Assembly (NCBI RefSeq): GCF_001692325.1
Contig: NZ_LXKN01000046.1
Span: 124,001 to 188,000, forward strand
Origin: Rhizobium sp. AC27/96
GTDB lineage: Bacteria > Pseudomonadota > Alphaproteobacteria > Rhizobiales > Rhizobiaceae
Direction: 5' to 3'
Length of the DNA stretch: 64,000 nucleotides
The position numbers and the translations under genes were made by a program. A model generated the notes under the pieces. The model worked only from the letters and a program-made list of their open reading frames with translations. It was not told the DNA's origin and did no database searches. Each line of letters starts with the position of its first letter. The stretch's first letter is position 1. Below, piece after piece: positions 8,880-16,599 of the stretch.

Positions 8880-9330
8880 CGAGGTGCCCCTTGTGGCTGA
8901 AATAGAAAGGGACATCCGGTCTGCGGCCGGGAACGGCAATCAGCCTCATGCTTGTTAACCGGCTCTTAGGAGAGGTTAACCAACCGTTGCGTTAGCTGCA
9001 ACTGACAGGAATAGGGTTAATAAAAGGTTAACGCCGTCGGCAAAAGTTAACGGAATCATTCGGCCCCGCCATTCGACCGATTCCAGCTGACGACATCCTC
9101 TCCACCACCTTTCATTGAAGCCGACCGAATGACTTCCGTGAAGCGTGTGGGAAGCCTGCGGATTTCCGTGGAACACAGGTGTCCGGCGCCTCCGGGAGCA
9201 CGCAAGTCAGCTTCGCGCCATCTTCGCAGGCGTAGCATAGTCAGGATACGCCAATGTCGGTGAGGCGCGGCCAGGCGCTTTTCGCGGCACACCGACGGCA
9301 ACGTCGGCGCGTCCGGCCATATAAGAGGTT
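8880..9330. other. Intergenic region between flaC and the decarboxylase (divergent promoters)
   Basis: 451 bp between two divergent genes. The flaC side carries the shared flagellin element and four exact GTTAAC hexamers (8954, 8975, 9027 and 9046) within 98 bp, plus a near match (GTTAAT, 9016). The decarboxylase side (about 9060-9320) shows no convincing gene or repeat; a promoter for the plus-strand pair must lie here, but none could be placed with confidence. Confidence 0.5.
8916..8952 (-). promoter_or_regulatory. Shared flagellin upstream element, flaC copy
   Basis: CCGG at 8916-8919 and 8927-8930 (7 nt apart), then CATGCT at 8947-8952, 68 nt from the flaC start; GTTAAC follows directly at 8954-8959. 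Same layout as at the other flagellins. Confidence 0.45.
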
Positions 9331-10821
9331 ATGATGTTCAGCTTGCAGGATGCCGGTCGGGCGGCGGTCGATCGCCACCAACGAACGAGCCTCGACCCGG
9401 ACGACTGGCAGGCTTTGCGGAAGCAGGGTCATCAGATGCTGGACGACATGCTCGACCATCTGCAGACGCTCGGCACGAAGCCGGTTTGGCAACAGCCTCC
9501 TTCCTCGGCGCGCGCCTCCTTCGATGCGCCATTGCCCTTCGAGCCCAGCGACCTGGCCGACGTTCATGCCATTTTCCGCGATGACATCCTGCCCTATGGC
9601 AGCGGCAACATTCATCCTGGCTTCATGGGCTGGGTCCAGGGCGGCGGTACCGTTACCGGCATGCTCGCCGAGATGCTGGCCGGCGGACTGAACGCCAATC
9701 TCGGCGGACGCGATCACATGCCCATCGAGGTCGAACGCCAGATCATCCGCTGGACACGTCAGATATTTTCGTTTCCGGATACGGCCGGCGGCATATTCCT
9801 GACCGGCGCGTCGCAAGCCAACTTCGTTGCGCTGCAGATAGCGAGATGCCGCAAACTCGGCGTTGACGTTCGGGCAACCGGCTTGCCAGAGGAAGCACGG
9901 CTGGTCGCTTACGCCTCGAGCGAGGTGCATGGCTGCGTTCCCCGAGCCTTTGAAATGTCCGGCATCGGCAGCAACCAGCTGCGGCGCATCCCGGTCGATA
10001 GCGCCGGGCAGATCAATATCGAGGCGCTGGAGCAGGCCATTCTGCGCGACAGGCAGGAGGGTCACAGGCCCTTCCTGATTGTCGGAAGCGCGGGGACGGT
10101 GAACACCGGCGCGGTCGACGATCTCCTTGCGCTGCGCCGGATCGCAGACACTTACGATCTTCATTTTCACGTCGATGGTGCGCTCGGCGCGCTCGGCGTT
10201 CTGAGCCCGGATCTCGCGCCTTTGTTTGCAGGTATCGAGACCTGCGATTCGCTGGCCTTCGACTTTCACAAATGGGGCCAGGTGCCTTACGATGCCGGCT
10301 TTCTGCTGGTTCGCGACAGCGCCTGGCAACGGCAGACCTTCGCCTCTGATGCCGCCTATCTCAGCCGCGCCAGCACCGGTCTTGCCGGAGGAGACTGGTG
10401 GCCTTGCGACTACGGGCCGGATCTTTCACGCGGCTTCCGGGCCTTGAAGACGTGGTTCACCCTGAAAACCTATGGCATCAAGGCATTGGGAGATGCCATG
10501 AGCGCCAATTGCCAGCTGGCACGCGGCCTCGCGCAAAGGATCGAGCGGGAGCCTGCCTTGAGGCTGCTGGCGCCGGTCAAACTCAACATCGTCTGCTTTG
10601 CCTATGCCGGTATCGACGGCAAGGCGGCACCAGCCATCAATTCTCACATCGTCGAACACCTTCACGCCGAAGGCCGTGTTGCTCCGTCCGTGACCATACT
10701 CAACGGACAGCCGGCAATACGCGCCGCGATCGTCAATCATCGCACGCAGCAAGCGGATATGGACGCACTCGTGCACGGCGTTTTGACACTTGGCTCACGA
10801 CAGGAACTTGCCCAATGCTGA
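9331..10821 (+). CDS. Pyridoxal-phosphate-dependent amino-acid decarboxylase (group II)
   Basis: 496 residues (ATG 9331, or 9334 with better spacing from AGAGG). A group II PLP decarboxylase related to aromatic-L-amino-acid, glutamate and 2,4-diaminobutyrate decarboxylases: the N-terminal part reaches the IHPGFMGWVQGGG region, a substrate/PLP His lies near H200 (SSEVHGCV), the cofactor-binding Asp is D282 (FHVDGALG) and the Schiff-base Lys is K314 (FDFHKWGQ). It would turn an amino acid into an amine and CO2 in the cytoplasm; the substrate cannot be read from sequence. Its stop overlaps the ATP-grasp gene by 7 bp, implying a joint pathway. The pair lies in opposite orientation between flaB and flaC. 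Confidence 0.85.
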   Translation: MMFSLQDAGRAAVDRHQRTSLDPDDWQALRKQGHQMLDDMLDHLQTLGTKPVWQQPPSSARASFDAPLPFEPSDLADVHAIFRDDILPYGSGNIHPGFMGWVQGGGTVTGMLAEMLAGGLNANLGGRDHMPIEVERQIIRWTRQIFSFPDTAGGIFLTGASQANFVALQIARCRKLGVDVRATGLPEEARLVAYASSEVHGCVPRAFEMSGIGSNQLRRIPVDSAGQINIEALEQAILRDRQEGHRPFLIVGSAGTVNTGAVDDLLALRRIADTYDLHFHVDGALGALGVLSPDLAPLFAGIETCDSLAFDFHKWGQVPYDAGFLLVRDSAWQRQTFASDAAYLSRASTGLAGGDWWPCDYGPDLSRGFRALKTWFTLKTYGIKALGDAMSANCQLARGLAQRIEREPALRLLAPVKLNIVCFAYAGIDGKAAPAINSHIVEHLHAEGRVAPSVTILNGQPAIRAAIVNHRTQQADMDALVHGVLTLGSRQELAQC

Positions 10822-12077
10822 TGACCAAAGCCCATCCTGCCTCACCGGTTTCCTCAGAAAAACCGGATCGCGCCCGAATCCTGGGCATGCAGAGCATCGT
10901 GTCGCTGATCTATGCCGGCCATGACGTCACGCCGCTTTGGAACGATCTCATGCAGCGGGCAACGGCCGACCAGACCGACGCGGCCACGCTTCTCGACATG
11001 GCGACGATCTTGCACACGCTTGGCCGCGCCGACGAAGCCCGCCAGCTGCTGACATCCGCCGTCGCGCTCCGCCGCGACTTCTGCGTGGTTCACGGCGATG
11101 GGAGTGGACCGCACCTCCTCGCCTTCGTCACCGTGGGCGACTTCATGGCCAACACGCCGCTGGACTTCCTGCTGGCGGGCAGCAACTGCGTGCTTTGGCT
11201 GCACTATGTCGATCTCGAAACGCGAGCCCTCACCGATCTGCCGGACTATGACGTGGCTTTCATGGCGATCGGAGAATCGACCGAGAACGCTCCCCTTCTC
11301 GCCCACATGCAAAAGCTGCTTGCGGGCTTCAATGGTCCGGTCATGAACAGCAATCCCGAATTGATCAGCAGGCTGACGCGGGACGGCGTCAGTGAAATGC
11401 TCGCCGGCGAGCCGTCCATCCTGTCCCCGCGCACCTATCGGGTTTCGCGCGCGGATCTCGTCGCGGTGGGCGCCGGGACAAAACGCCTGGAAGATTGTAT
11501 CTCGGGCCTCGCCTTTCCGCTCGTCATCAGACCCATCAGCACACATGCGGGCCACGGAATGGAGCGCATCACAGATCTTTCGGGGCTGTCCGACTGGCTG
11601 GGGATACAGCCGGCTCAGGAACTGTATGTCGCGCCTTTCATCGACTTCCGCGGCGCCGATGGCTTTTACAACAAGCAGCGTGTCGTCTTCATCGATGGCA
11701 AGGCTTTCGCGAGCCACATGGCGCTCTCCGATCACTGGATCGTGCATTATCTGAGCGCCGGCATGGGGCAGAGCCCGGAAAAGCGCGCGGTCGAGCAGGC
11801 CTGGATGGAGAATTTCGACGCCGATTTCGCGGTTCGGCACAAGGATAGCTTTGCCGCACTCTACCGCCACATCGGGCTCGACTATTTCGGCATAGACTGC
11901 GCCGAACTACCCGATGGTCGCCTGCTGGTGTTCGAGCTCGATGTCGCGATGGTCGTCCACAACATGGATGATCCCGTCGTCTATCCCTACAAGCAGATCG
12001 CCATGCGCAAGCTGTTCGACGGCTTCATTGACGCTGTTCGCCGGAAGCCTGGCGCCATATCGCTGACAGCCCTCTGA
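10815..12077 (+). CDS. TPR-containing ATP-grasp ligase-like protein
   Basis: 420 residues from ATG 10815, overlapping the decarboxylase stop by 7 bp (ATG 10821 is an alternative). A short helical repeat resembling one TPR (about 55-90, LLDMATILHTLGRADEARQL) is followed by a pre-ATP-grasp region and an ATP-grasp fold at about 215-410: FPLVIRPISTHAGHGMERI (nucleotide Lys apparently Arg), YVAPFIDFRGADG, QRVVFIDGKAFASHM, and a metal-site region GIDCAELPDG then VFELDVAMVVHN, where the usual ExN is ELD. ATP-grasp enzymes join a carboxylate to an amine through an acyl phosphate. Coupled to a decarboxylase, it may ligate the amine to a peptide, protein or small acid. The fold call is by eye; the substrate is unknown. 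Confidence 0.7.
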   Translation: MLMTKAHPASPVSSEKPDRARILGMQSIVSLIYAGHDVTPLWNDLMQRATADQTDAATLLDMATILHTLGRADEARQLLTSAVALRRDFCVVHGDGSGPHLLAFVTVGDFMANTPLDFLLAGSNCVLWLHYVDLETRALTDLPDYDVAFMAIGESTENAPLLAHMQKLLAGFNGPVMNSNPELISRLTRDGVSEMLAGEPSILSPRTYRVSRADLVAVGAGTKRLEDCISGLAFPLVIRPISTHAGHGMERITDLSGLSDWLGIQPAQELYVAPFIDFRGADGFYNKQRVVFIDGKAFASHMALSDHWIVHYLSAGMGQSPEKRAVEQAWMENFDADFAVRHKDSFAALYRHIGLDYFGIDCAELPDGRLLVFELDVAMVVHNMDDPVVYPYKQIAMRKLFDGFIDAVRRKPGAISLTAL

Positions 12078-12110
12078 AAGCCGGAGCGGCGCGGCCACTT
12101 CAAATGAAAA

Positions 12111-12134
12111 CCGCGCCTTCGTGAGAAGGCGCGG
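12111..12134 (-). terminator. Intrinsic terminator of flaB, possibly bidirectional
   Basis: Perfect 10-bp GC-rich stem (12111-12120 with 12125-12134, loop GTGA). On the minus strand it is followed by TTTTCATTTG, a U-rich tail, 53 bp past the flaB stop. It also lies 33 bp after the plus-strand ATP-grasp gene. Confidence 0.85.
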
Positions 12135-12186
12135 TGAAGTCCCTGTCCTGAATGCTCTGCCGACGCCTGGGCGCCAGCGCTTCCTA

Positions 12187-13095
12187 TTAACGGAAGAGCG
12201 TCAGGATCTGCTGGTTCGAAGAGTTGGCGATCGAGAGCGACTGGACGGCCAGCTGCTGCTGCGTCTGCAGAGCAGAGAGCTTGCTCGATTCCTGTTCCAT
12301 ATCAGCGTCTACGAGCTTGCCAACGCCCGACTGGATCGAGTCGGAGAGCGAGGAAGCAAAGCTCGACTGCAGGTCGATACGGCTGGAGATCGAGCCGAGC
12401 TTCGAACCCATGCTGGTCATGGAGTTCAGGGCGGTCTGAACCATGTTCAGCGCGCTGGAGATCTGGCCGCTCGTCATCTTGCTGATGTCAAGGCTGAAGA
12501 CCGAGTAGCTGCCGGTCTTGGTGCCGAGAATACCAGAGCTCGTCTGGATCGTGCCAGCTGCCGTCGTGCCGAACAGAACGTTGCCGGTTGCGCTGGAGTC
12601 GAACTTGTAGGAGGTCGAGCTGACCGAAACGGTGCCGTTGGTGCCACGGATGAACGAGGAAACAACCGAAGCGGAGTCGCCGCCCTTGGCCATGACCCAG
12701 TTTTCGCCGTTGAACGAAGCCGACTGGGCAACGCTCTGCAGCTGCTGCTGCAGCTGGCTGATTTCTTCCTGAACCGACTTCTTGTCGACCGAAGGCTCCA
12801 TGGCGGTCGCAAGCTTGTTCTTGATCTGGCCGACGATGTCGATGGCGCTGGTGACGGCGGTGGTTGCGGTGTCAACCTTGGCGGCGCCGAGGCCGAGAGC
12901 GTCGGATACTGCGCCGATGGCGCCATTGTCGGACTTCATGCTCGTAGCGATCGACCAGTAGGCAGCGTTGTCGGAAGCCTTGGAGATGCGCAGGCCGGAA
13001 GAAACGGCAGCCTGGGTGTCCTGCAGGTTGCTGCCGATGGTGCGCAGCGTCTGGAGAGCAGCCATTGCGGCGTTGTTGGTAAGAATGCTCGTCAT
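12187..13095 (-). CDS. flaB: Flagellin FlaB
   Basis: 302 residues, start MTSILTNNAAMAALQTLR, end ILTLFR. Canonical small rhizobial flagellin with conserved ends and a short, Ser/Thr-rich centre. It is near-identical to FlaA: by eye about 17 substitutions over 302 aligned residues, with long identical stretches in the middle, so the two are recent tandem duplicates or kept alike by gene conversion. It has its own terminator (12111-12134), and the terminator of flaA lies upstream of it (13277-13301), so it is transcribed separately. Its upstream region carries the shared element and two GTTAAC hexamers. Exported by the flagellar apparatus and assembled into the filament. Confidence 0.92.
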   Translation of the reverse strand: MTSILTNNAAMAALQTLRTIGSNLQDTQAAVSSGLRISKASDNAAYWSIATSMKSDNGAIGAVSDALGLGAAKVDTATTAVTSAIDIVGQIKNKLATAMEPSVDKKSVQEEISQLQQQLQSVAQSASFNGENWVMAKGGDSASVVSSFIRGTNGTVSVSSTSYKFDSSATGNVLFGTTAAGTIQTSSGILGTKTGSYSVFSLDISKMTSGQISSALNMVQTALNSMTSMGSKLGSISSRIDLQSSFASSLSDSIQSGVGKLVDADMEQESSKLSALQTQQQLAVQSLSIANSSNQQILTLFR

Positions 13096-13134
13096 AATAT
13101 TTGCCCCTTTGGCATTGGTTAAATAAGGGACATT

Positions 13135-13172
13135 CCGGACCTAAAACCGGTAACGGCATTCAGCATCATGCC
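13135..13172 (-). promoter_or_regulatory. Shared flagellin upstream element, flaB copy
   Basis: CCGG at 13135-13138 and 13147-13150 (8 nt apart), CATGCC at 13167-13172, 72 nt from the flaB start. GTTAAC follows at 13174-13179 and again at 13193-13198. Confidence 0.5.
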
Positions 13173-13276
13173 TGTTAACCCAGTTCGTTAAGGTTAACTC
13201 GCCGTTTCGATGGTCCTAAGAAACAGCAATATAGTTAAGAAAACCTGAACCGCTCTTACCCAGAAAACATAAAAAA

Positions 13277-13301
13277 AACCGCGCCTTAGATGGGCGCGGT
13301 T
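13277..13301 (-). terminator. Intrinsic terminator of flaA
   Basis: Perfect 9-bp stem (13277-13285 with 13293-13301, 7-nt loop) beginning 48 bp past the flaA stop. Read on the minus strand, a run of T follows directly (the plus strand has A at 13271-13278). Nearly the same stem as the flaB terminator. Confidence 0.9.
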
Positions 13302-13349
13302 AACTTCTTGTTTAGGAATTCGATCAGCGCTTTGCGCCGGTCTATCCGC

Positions 13350-14258
13350 TTAGCGGAAGAGCGACAGGATCGACTGGTTCGAAGAGTTGGCGATCGAGAG
13401 CGACTGGATGGCCAGCTGCTGCTGCGTCTGCAGAGCAGAGAGCTTGCTCGATTCCTGTTCCATGTCAGCGTCTACAAGCTTGCCAACGCCCGACTGGATC
13501 GAGTCGGAGAGCGAGGAAGCAAAGCTCGTCTGCAGGTCGATACGGCTGGAGATCGAGCCGAGCTTCGAACCCATGCTGGTCATGGCGTTCAGAGCGGTCT
13601 GAACCATGTTGAGCGCGCTGGAGATCTGGCCGCTGGTCATCTTGCTGATGTCAAGGCTGAAGACCGAGTAGCTGCCGGTCTTGGTGCCGAGAATACCAGA
13701 GCTCGTCTGGATCGTGCCGGCTGCCGAAGCACCGAACAGAACGTTGCCGGTTGCGCCGGAGTCGAACTTGTAGGAGGTCGTGCTGACCGAAACGGTGCCG
13801 TTGGTGCCGCGGATGAACGAGGAAACAACCGAAGCGGAGTCGCCGCCCTTGGCCATGACCCAGTTTTCGCCGTTGAACGAAGCCGACTGGGCAACGCTCT
13901 GCAGCTGCTGCTGCAGCTGGCCGATTTCTTCCTGAACAGAACCCTTGTCGACGGAGCCTTCCATGGCGGTCGCAAGCTTGTTCTTGATCTGGCCGACGAT
14001 GTCGATGGCGCTGGAAACAGCCGTCGATGCGGTGTCAACCTTGGCGGCGCCGAGGCCGAGAGCATCGGATACTGCGCCGATGGCGCCATTGTCGGACTTC
14101 ATGCTCGTGGCGATCGACCAGTAGGCAGCGTTGTCGGAGGCCTTGGAGATGCGCAAGCCGGAAGAAACGGCAGCCTGGGTGTCCTGCAGGTTGCTGCTGA
14201 TGCCACGCAGCGTCTGGAGGGCAGCCATTGCGGAATTGTTAGTGAGAATGCTGGTCAT
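13350..14258 (-). CDS. flaA: Flagellin FlaA (probable major flagellin)
   Basis: 302 residues from ATG 14258 (MTSILTNNSAMAALQTLRG) with a good ribosome site (AGGGGA) just upstream; the open frame extends 26 codons further but they are leader. Conserved flagellin N-terminus (SSGLRISKASDNAAYW) and C-terminus (ALQTQQQLAIQSLSIANS, ending ILSLFR). In rhizobia FlaA is the principal filament subunit and the other flagellins are secondary; that ranking is inferred from relatives. It lies back to back with the OGT-like glycosyltransferase gene across 331 bp. Ser/Thr-rich central residues are the likely surface sites for modification. Confidence 0.92.
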   Translation of the reverse strand: MTSILTNNSAMAALQTLRGISSNLQDTQAAVSSGLRISKASDNAAYWSIATSMKSDNGAIGAVSDALGLGAAKVDTASTAVSSAIDIVGQIKNKLATAMEGSVDKGSVQEEIGQLQQQLQSVAQSASFNGENWVMAKGGDSASVVSSFIRGTNGTVSVSTTSYKFDSGATGNVLFGASAAGTIQTSSGILGTKTGSYSVFSLDISKMTSGQISSALNMVQTALNAMTSMGSKLGSISSRIDLQTSFASSLSDSIQSGVGKLVDADMEQESSKLSALQTQQQLAIQSLSIANSSNQSILSLFR

Positions 14259-14589
14259 AGGAGTGTCCCCTGGAAACTGGATACAAAAGGAGGACATACC
14301 GGACTGTAAATACCGGCGATGACGGAGCAGCTTCATGCCCCTCGATCCGTTTTCCTAGAGGACCAAACCCGTCATGTCGCAGTGAAAGTCGCATCCATTG
14401 CTTGCGAATTCCTTAAACGCGGGCGGCCCGGAAAGGCTTGTCCGGAACGTGGCTAAGAATGCGTAAAGGCCTTTTCGACCGTTGCTTCGGTTTCAGGCAA
14501 GCTACGTGCGCGATGATCGGCGAATCCATGATGCCGGCACTCGGCCTTCGACGAGAGCCAGTTCAACATTCCGCTCGGAGTTCTCGCTC
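14259..14589. other. Divergent flaA / glycosyltransferase intergenic region
   Basis: 331 bp. The left third holds the flaA ribosome site and shared upstream element. The right part (about 14345-14580) shows no repeat or RNA gene; an open frame in phase with the glycosyltransferase runs from TTG 14482 but lacks coding character before 14590. Promoters for both genes are expected here. Confidence 0.5.
14299..14339 (-). promoter_or_regulatory. Shared flagellin upstream element, flaA copy
   Basis: CCGG at 14299-14302 and 14313-14316 (10 nt apart), CATGCC at 14334-14339, 76 nt from the flaA start. No GTTAAC hexamer follows here, unlike at flaB and flaC. Confidence 0.5.
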
Positions 14590-16533
14590 GTGAATATCAA
14601 AAACGCCTTTGTGACTGCGTCCGGCTTCTATCAGAAGGGACAATATACGCGCGCGCTCGAAACGCTGAACGAGTTGTTGAACGTCGACACGTCTCCCAAG
14701 ACCTACGCCCTTCTTGCAAAAACCCTGCTGAAACTCGGCTTCAAGTCTGATGCGGCCAGCGCCTATGAGCTGGCCGGCAGACAGCCGCCTCGTCGCGACG
14801 ACTATCTTCGCGAGGCGCTGTTGCTCCATGGCGAATGCGGCAACGACGATCAGGCGCTCGCGGTCGGAAGCCTGATCCTGCCCCTGGCGTTCAAGGACCC
14901 GGAACTTGCCTTCATTCTCACCCGCATCTTCCTCAGCCGTCAGCAAAGAGAACTCCTCTCCGGCTTCAAGACCGTGCTGGTCGAAGGGCCCGAACTCAGA
15001 CATCGGCTGCTGGCAGCAAAGCTCCTGACGGATGACCTCTATGACGAGGGTAACCGGCACATCGTCGCGACGCTGTTCAAGAATCATCCGGACAACATCA
15101 TCTTCCGGACGCTCTATCTGATCTTCGCTCGTGAACTGTCCGATCTCGCCGCTGTTGAAAAGCACATGGCCCCGATCACGGCAGCGATGGCTGAGGGCAA
15201 TCTCGACTATGTGATCCCGGACAACCCCTTCTTCCATCTGCACTGGTGCGGCGACGAAGCTATCAACAAATATGCGATCCATGACACCTCGGCACTCCCC
15301 GTCGGCCATGCCGAGGCCCGCCGCAGGATTCCGCACGCCTGGGGCAGCAAGATCCGCATCGGCTATCTCTCGTCCGATTTCTGGCCGGAGCATGCAACGA
15401 TGAAGCTGCTGCAGCGGACACTGGAACTGCATGACCGGGATCGATTTGAGATCTTTCTCTTCGACCATACCGATCTCGTTTCCCAGAACGAGCAGCCGTT
15501 CGACCATCAGAAATGGGGAACGATGGTCGACGTCCGCAGCCTGTCTGATCAGGCTGCGGCAGAGGCGATCCGCGCCCGCGGCATCGACATCCTCGTTGAC
15601 CTCAAGGGCCATACGAAGGAAAGCCGCGCTCGCATCCTCAATCACATGGCCGCCCCGATCCAGGTTGCCTGGCTCGGCTTTCCCGGCACGACCGTCAATA
15701 TCGACCTCGACTACATCATCGGCGATCACTACGTGCTGCCGGAGCATTCGAAGCCGCATTTTCACGAGAAATTCTGCCGCCTGCCGGAATGCTATCAGCC
15801 GAACGATCCATTGCATCGTCCAAAGCCGCGGCCGGTCACGCGCGCGCAGCATGGGCTGCCCGAAGACGCCTTTGTCTTTGCCTCGTTCAACGGCAACCGC
15901 AAAGTCACTCCGCAGATGATCGACGTGTGGTGCAATATTCTCAAGCGGAGCAAGAACAGCGTGCTCTGGCTGCTGTGCAACCACCCCCGTTCCGAGGCCA
16001 GCCTCTGGTCACGCATGGAGGCACGCGGCATCAACCGCAAGCGCGTCATCTTCACCACGCGTATTCGCTACGAAGATCACATCGATCGCCAGCAGCTTGC
16101 CGATCTCGGCCTCGACACCTTCCCGGTCAACGGCCATACCACCACTTCGGAACAGCTTTGGGGCGGTCTGCCAGTCCTTACCATGAAGGGCACCAACTTC
16201 GCCTCCCGCGTCAGCGAAAGCCTGCTGAATGCGATCGGCGTGCCGGAACTGATTGCCGAAGACGTCCAGGCCTATGAGGACATGGCCGTGGAGCTCTCCA
16301 ATGAACCGGCGCGCGTCGCCCAGTTCAAGGAGGCTCTTTTCGCCAATCGTTACATCAAGCCCCTCTTCGATGCCGAACGCATTACCCAGCATCTGGAGAC
16401 GGCCTTCGAAATGATGGTGGAACGCGCAAAACAAGGTCTGGCACCCGATCATATGGACGTGCCTGCGCTACCGAGCCGCACGGAACCCTTCATGGCGGAA
16501 GACGGGAATGCGGCGGCAATCGCCGCCGAATAG
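14590..16533 (+). CDS. TPR / GT41-family (OGT, SPINDLY-like) glycosyltransferase, candidate flagellin O-glycosyltransferase
   Basis: 647 residues from GTG 14590 with GGAG 10 nt upstream (a TTG at 14482 would add 36 residues). TPR-like helices at about 10-45 (GFYQKGQYTRALETLNELL) and beyond; the GT41 catalytic region spans about 250-610: GYLSSDFWPEHATMKL with a His near H268, DILVDLKGHTKESR, QVAWLGFPGTTVNID, ASFNGNRKVTP with a Lys near K438 (the UDP-contacting Lys of OGT), and GHTTTSEQLWGGLPVLT with H516. Such enzymes transfer a sugar, usually GlcNAc, from a UDP donor to Ser/Thr of proteins. Placed head to head with flaA and before fliP, it probably glycosylates flagellin in the cytoplasm. Family call strong; the substrate is inferred from position. 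Confidence 0.85.
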   Translation: MNIKNAFVTASGFYQKGQYTRALETLNELLNVDTSPKTYALLAKTLLKLGFKSDAASAYELAGRQPPRRDDYLREALLLHGECGNDDQALAVGSLILPLAFKDPELAFILTRIFLSRQQRELLSGFKTVLVEGPELRHRLLAAKLLTDDLYDEGNRHIVATLFKNHPDNIIFRTLYLIFARELSDLAAVEKHMAPITAAMAEGNLDYVIPDNPFFHLHWCGDEAINKYAIHDTSALPVGHAEARRRIPHAWGSKIRIGYLSSDFWPEHATMKLLQRTLELHDRDRFEIFLFDHTDLVSQNEQPFDHQKWGTMVDVRSLSDQAAAEAIRARGIDILVDLKGHTKESRARILNHMAAPIQVAWLGFPGTTVNIDLDYIIGDHYVLPEHSKPHFHEKFCRLPECYQPNDPLHRPKPRPVTRAQHGLPEDAFVFASFNGNRKVTPQMIDVWCNILKRSKNSVLWLLCNHPRSEASLWSRMEARGINRKRVIFTTRIRYEDHIDRQQLADLGLDTFPVNGHTTTSEQLWGGLPVLTMKGTNFASRVSESLLNAIGVPELIAEDVQAYEDMAVELSNEPARVAQFKEALFANRYIKPLFDAERITQHLETAFEMMVERAKQGLAPDHMDVPALPSRTEPFMAEDGNAAAIAAE

Positions 16534-16599
16534 GCCTGGAGATCGCCGGGATGAAAATTCCGGCGACCGACCTTCCGGTACCGATCACATAATTATTGC

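Noticed and set aside
8880..9330. Small RNA gene in the flaC-decarboxylase gap
   Set aside because: No clear promoter-terminator pair was found; only repeat hexamers.
10398..10814. N-terminal extension of the ATP-grasp frame into the decarboxylase
   Set aside because: This part lies within the conserved C-terminal half of the decarboxylase and reads as shadow; the real start is at 10815 or 10821.
12121..14309. Long plus-strand frames opposite flaA and flaB (12121-13122 and 13290-14309)
   Set aside because: They mirror the flagellin genes in antisense; high GC content and regular codon use produce such shadows. They contain no recognisable domain.
16543..16566. Terminator after the glycosyltransferase gene
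   Set aside because: A 7-bp stem with a 10-nt loop exists, but there is no T run on either strand; kept as unproven.
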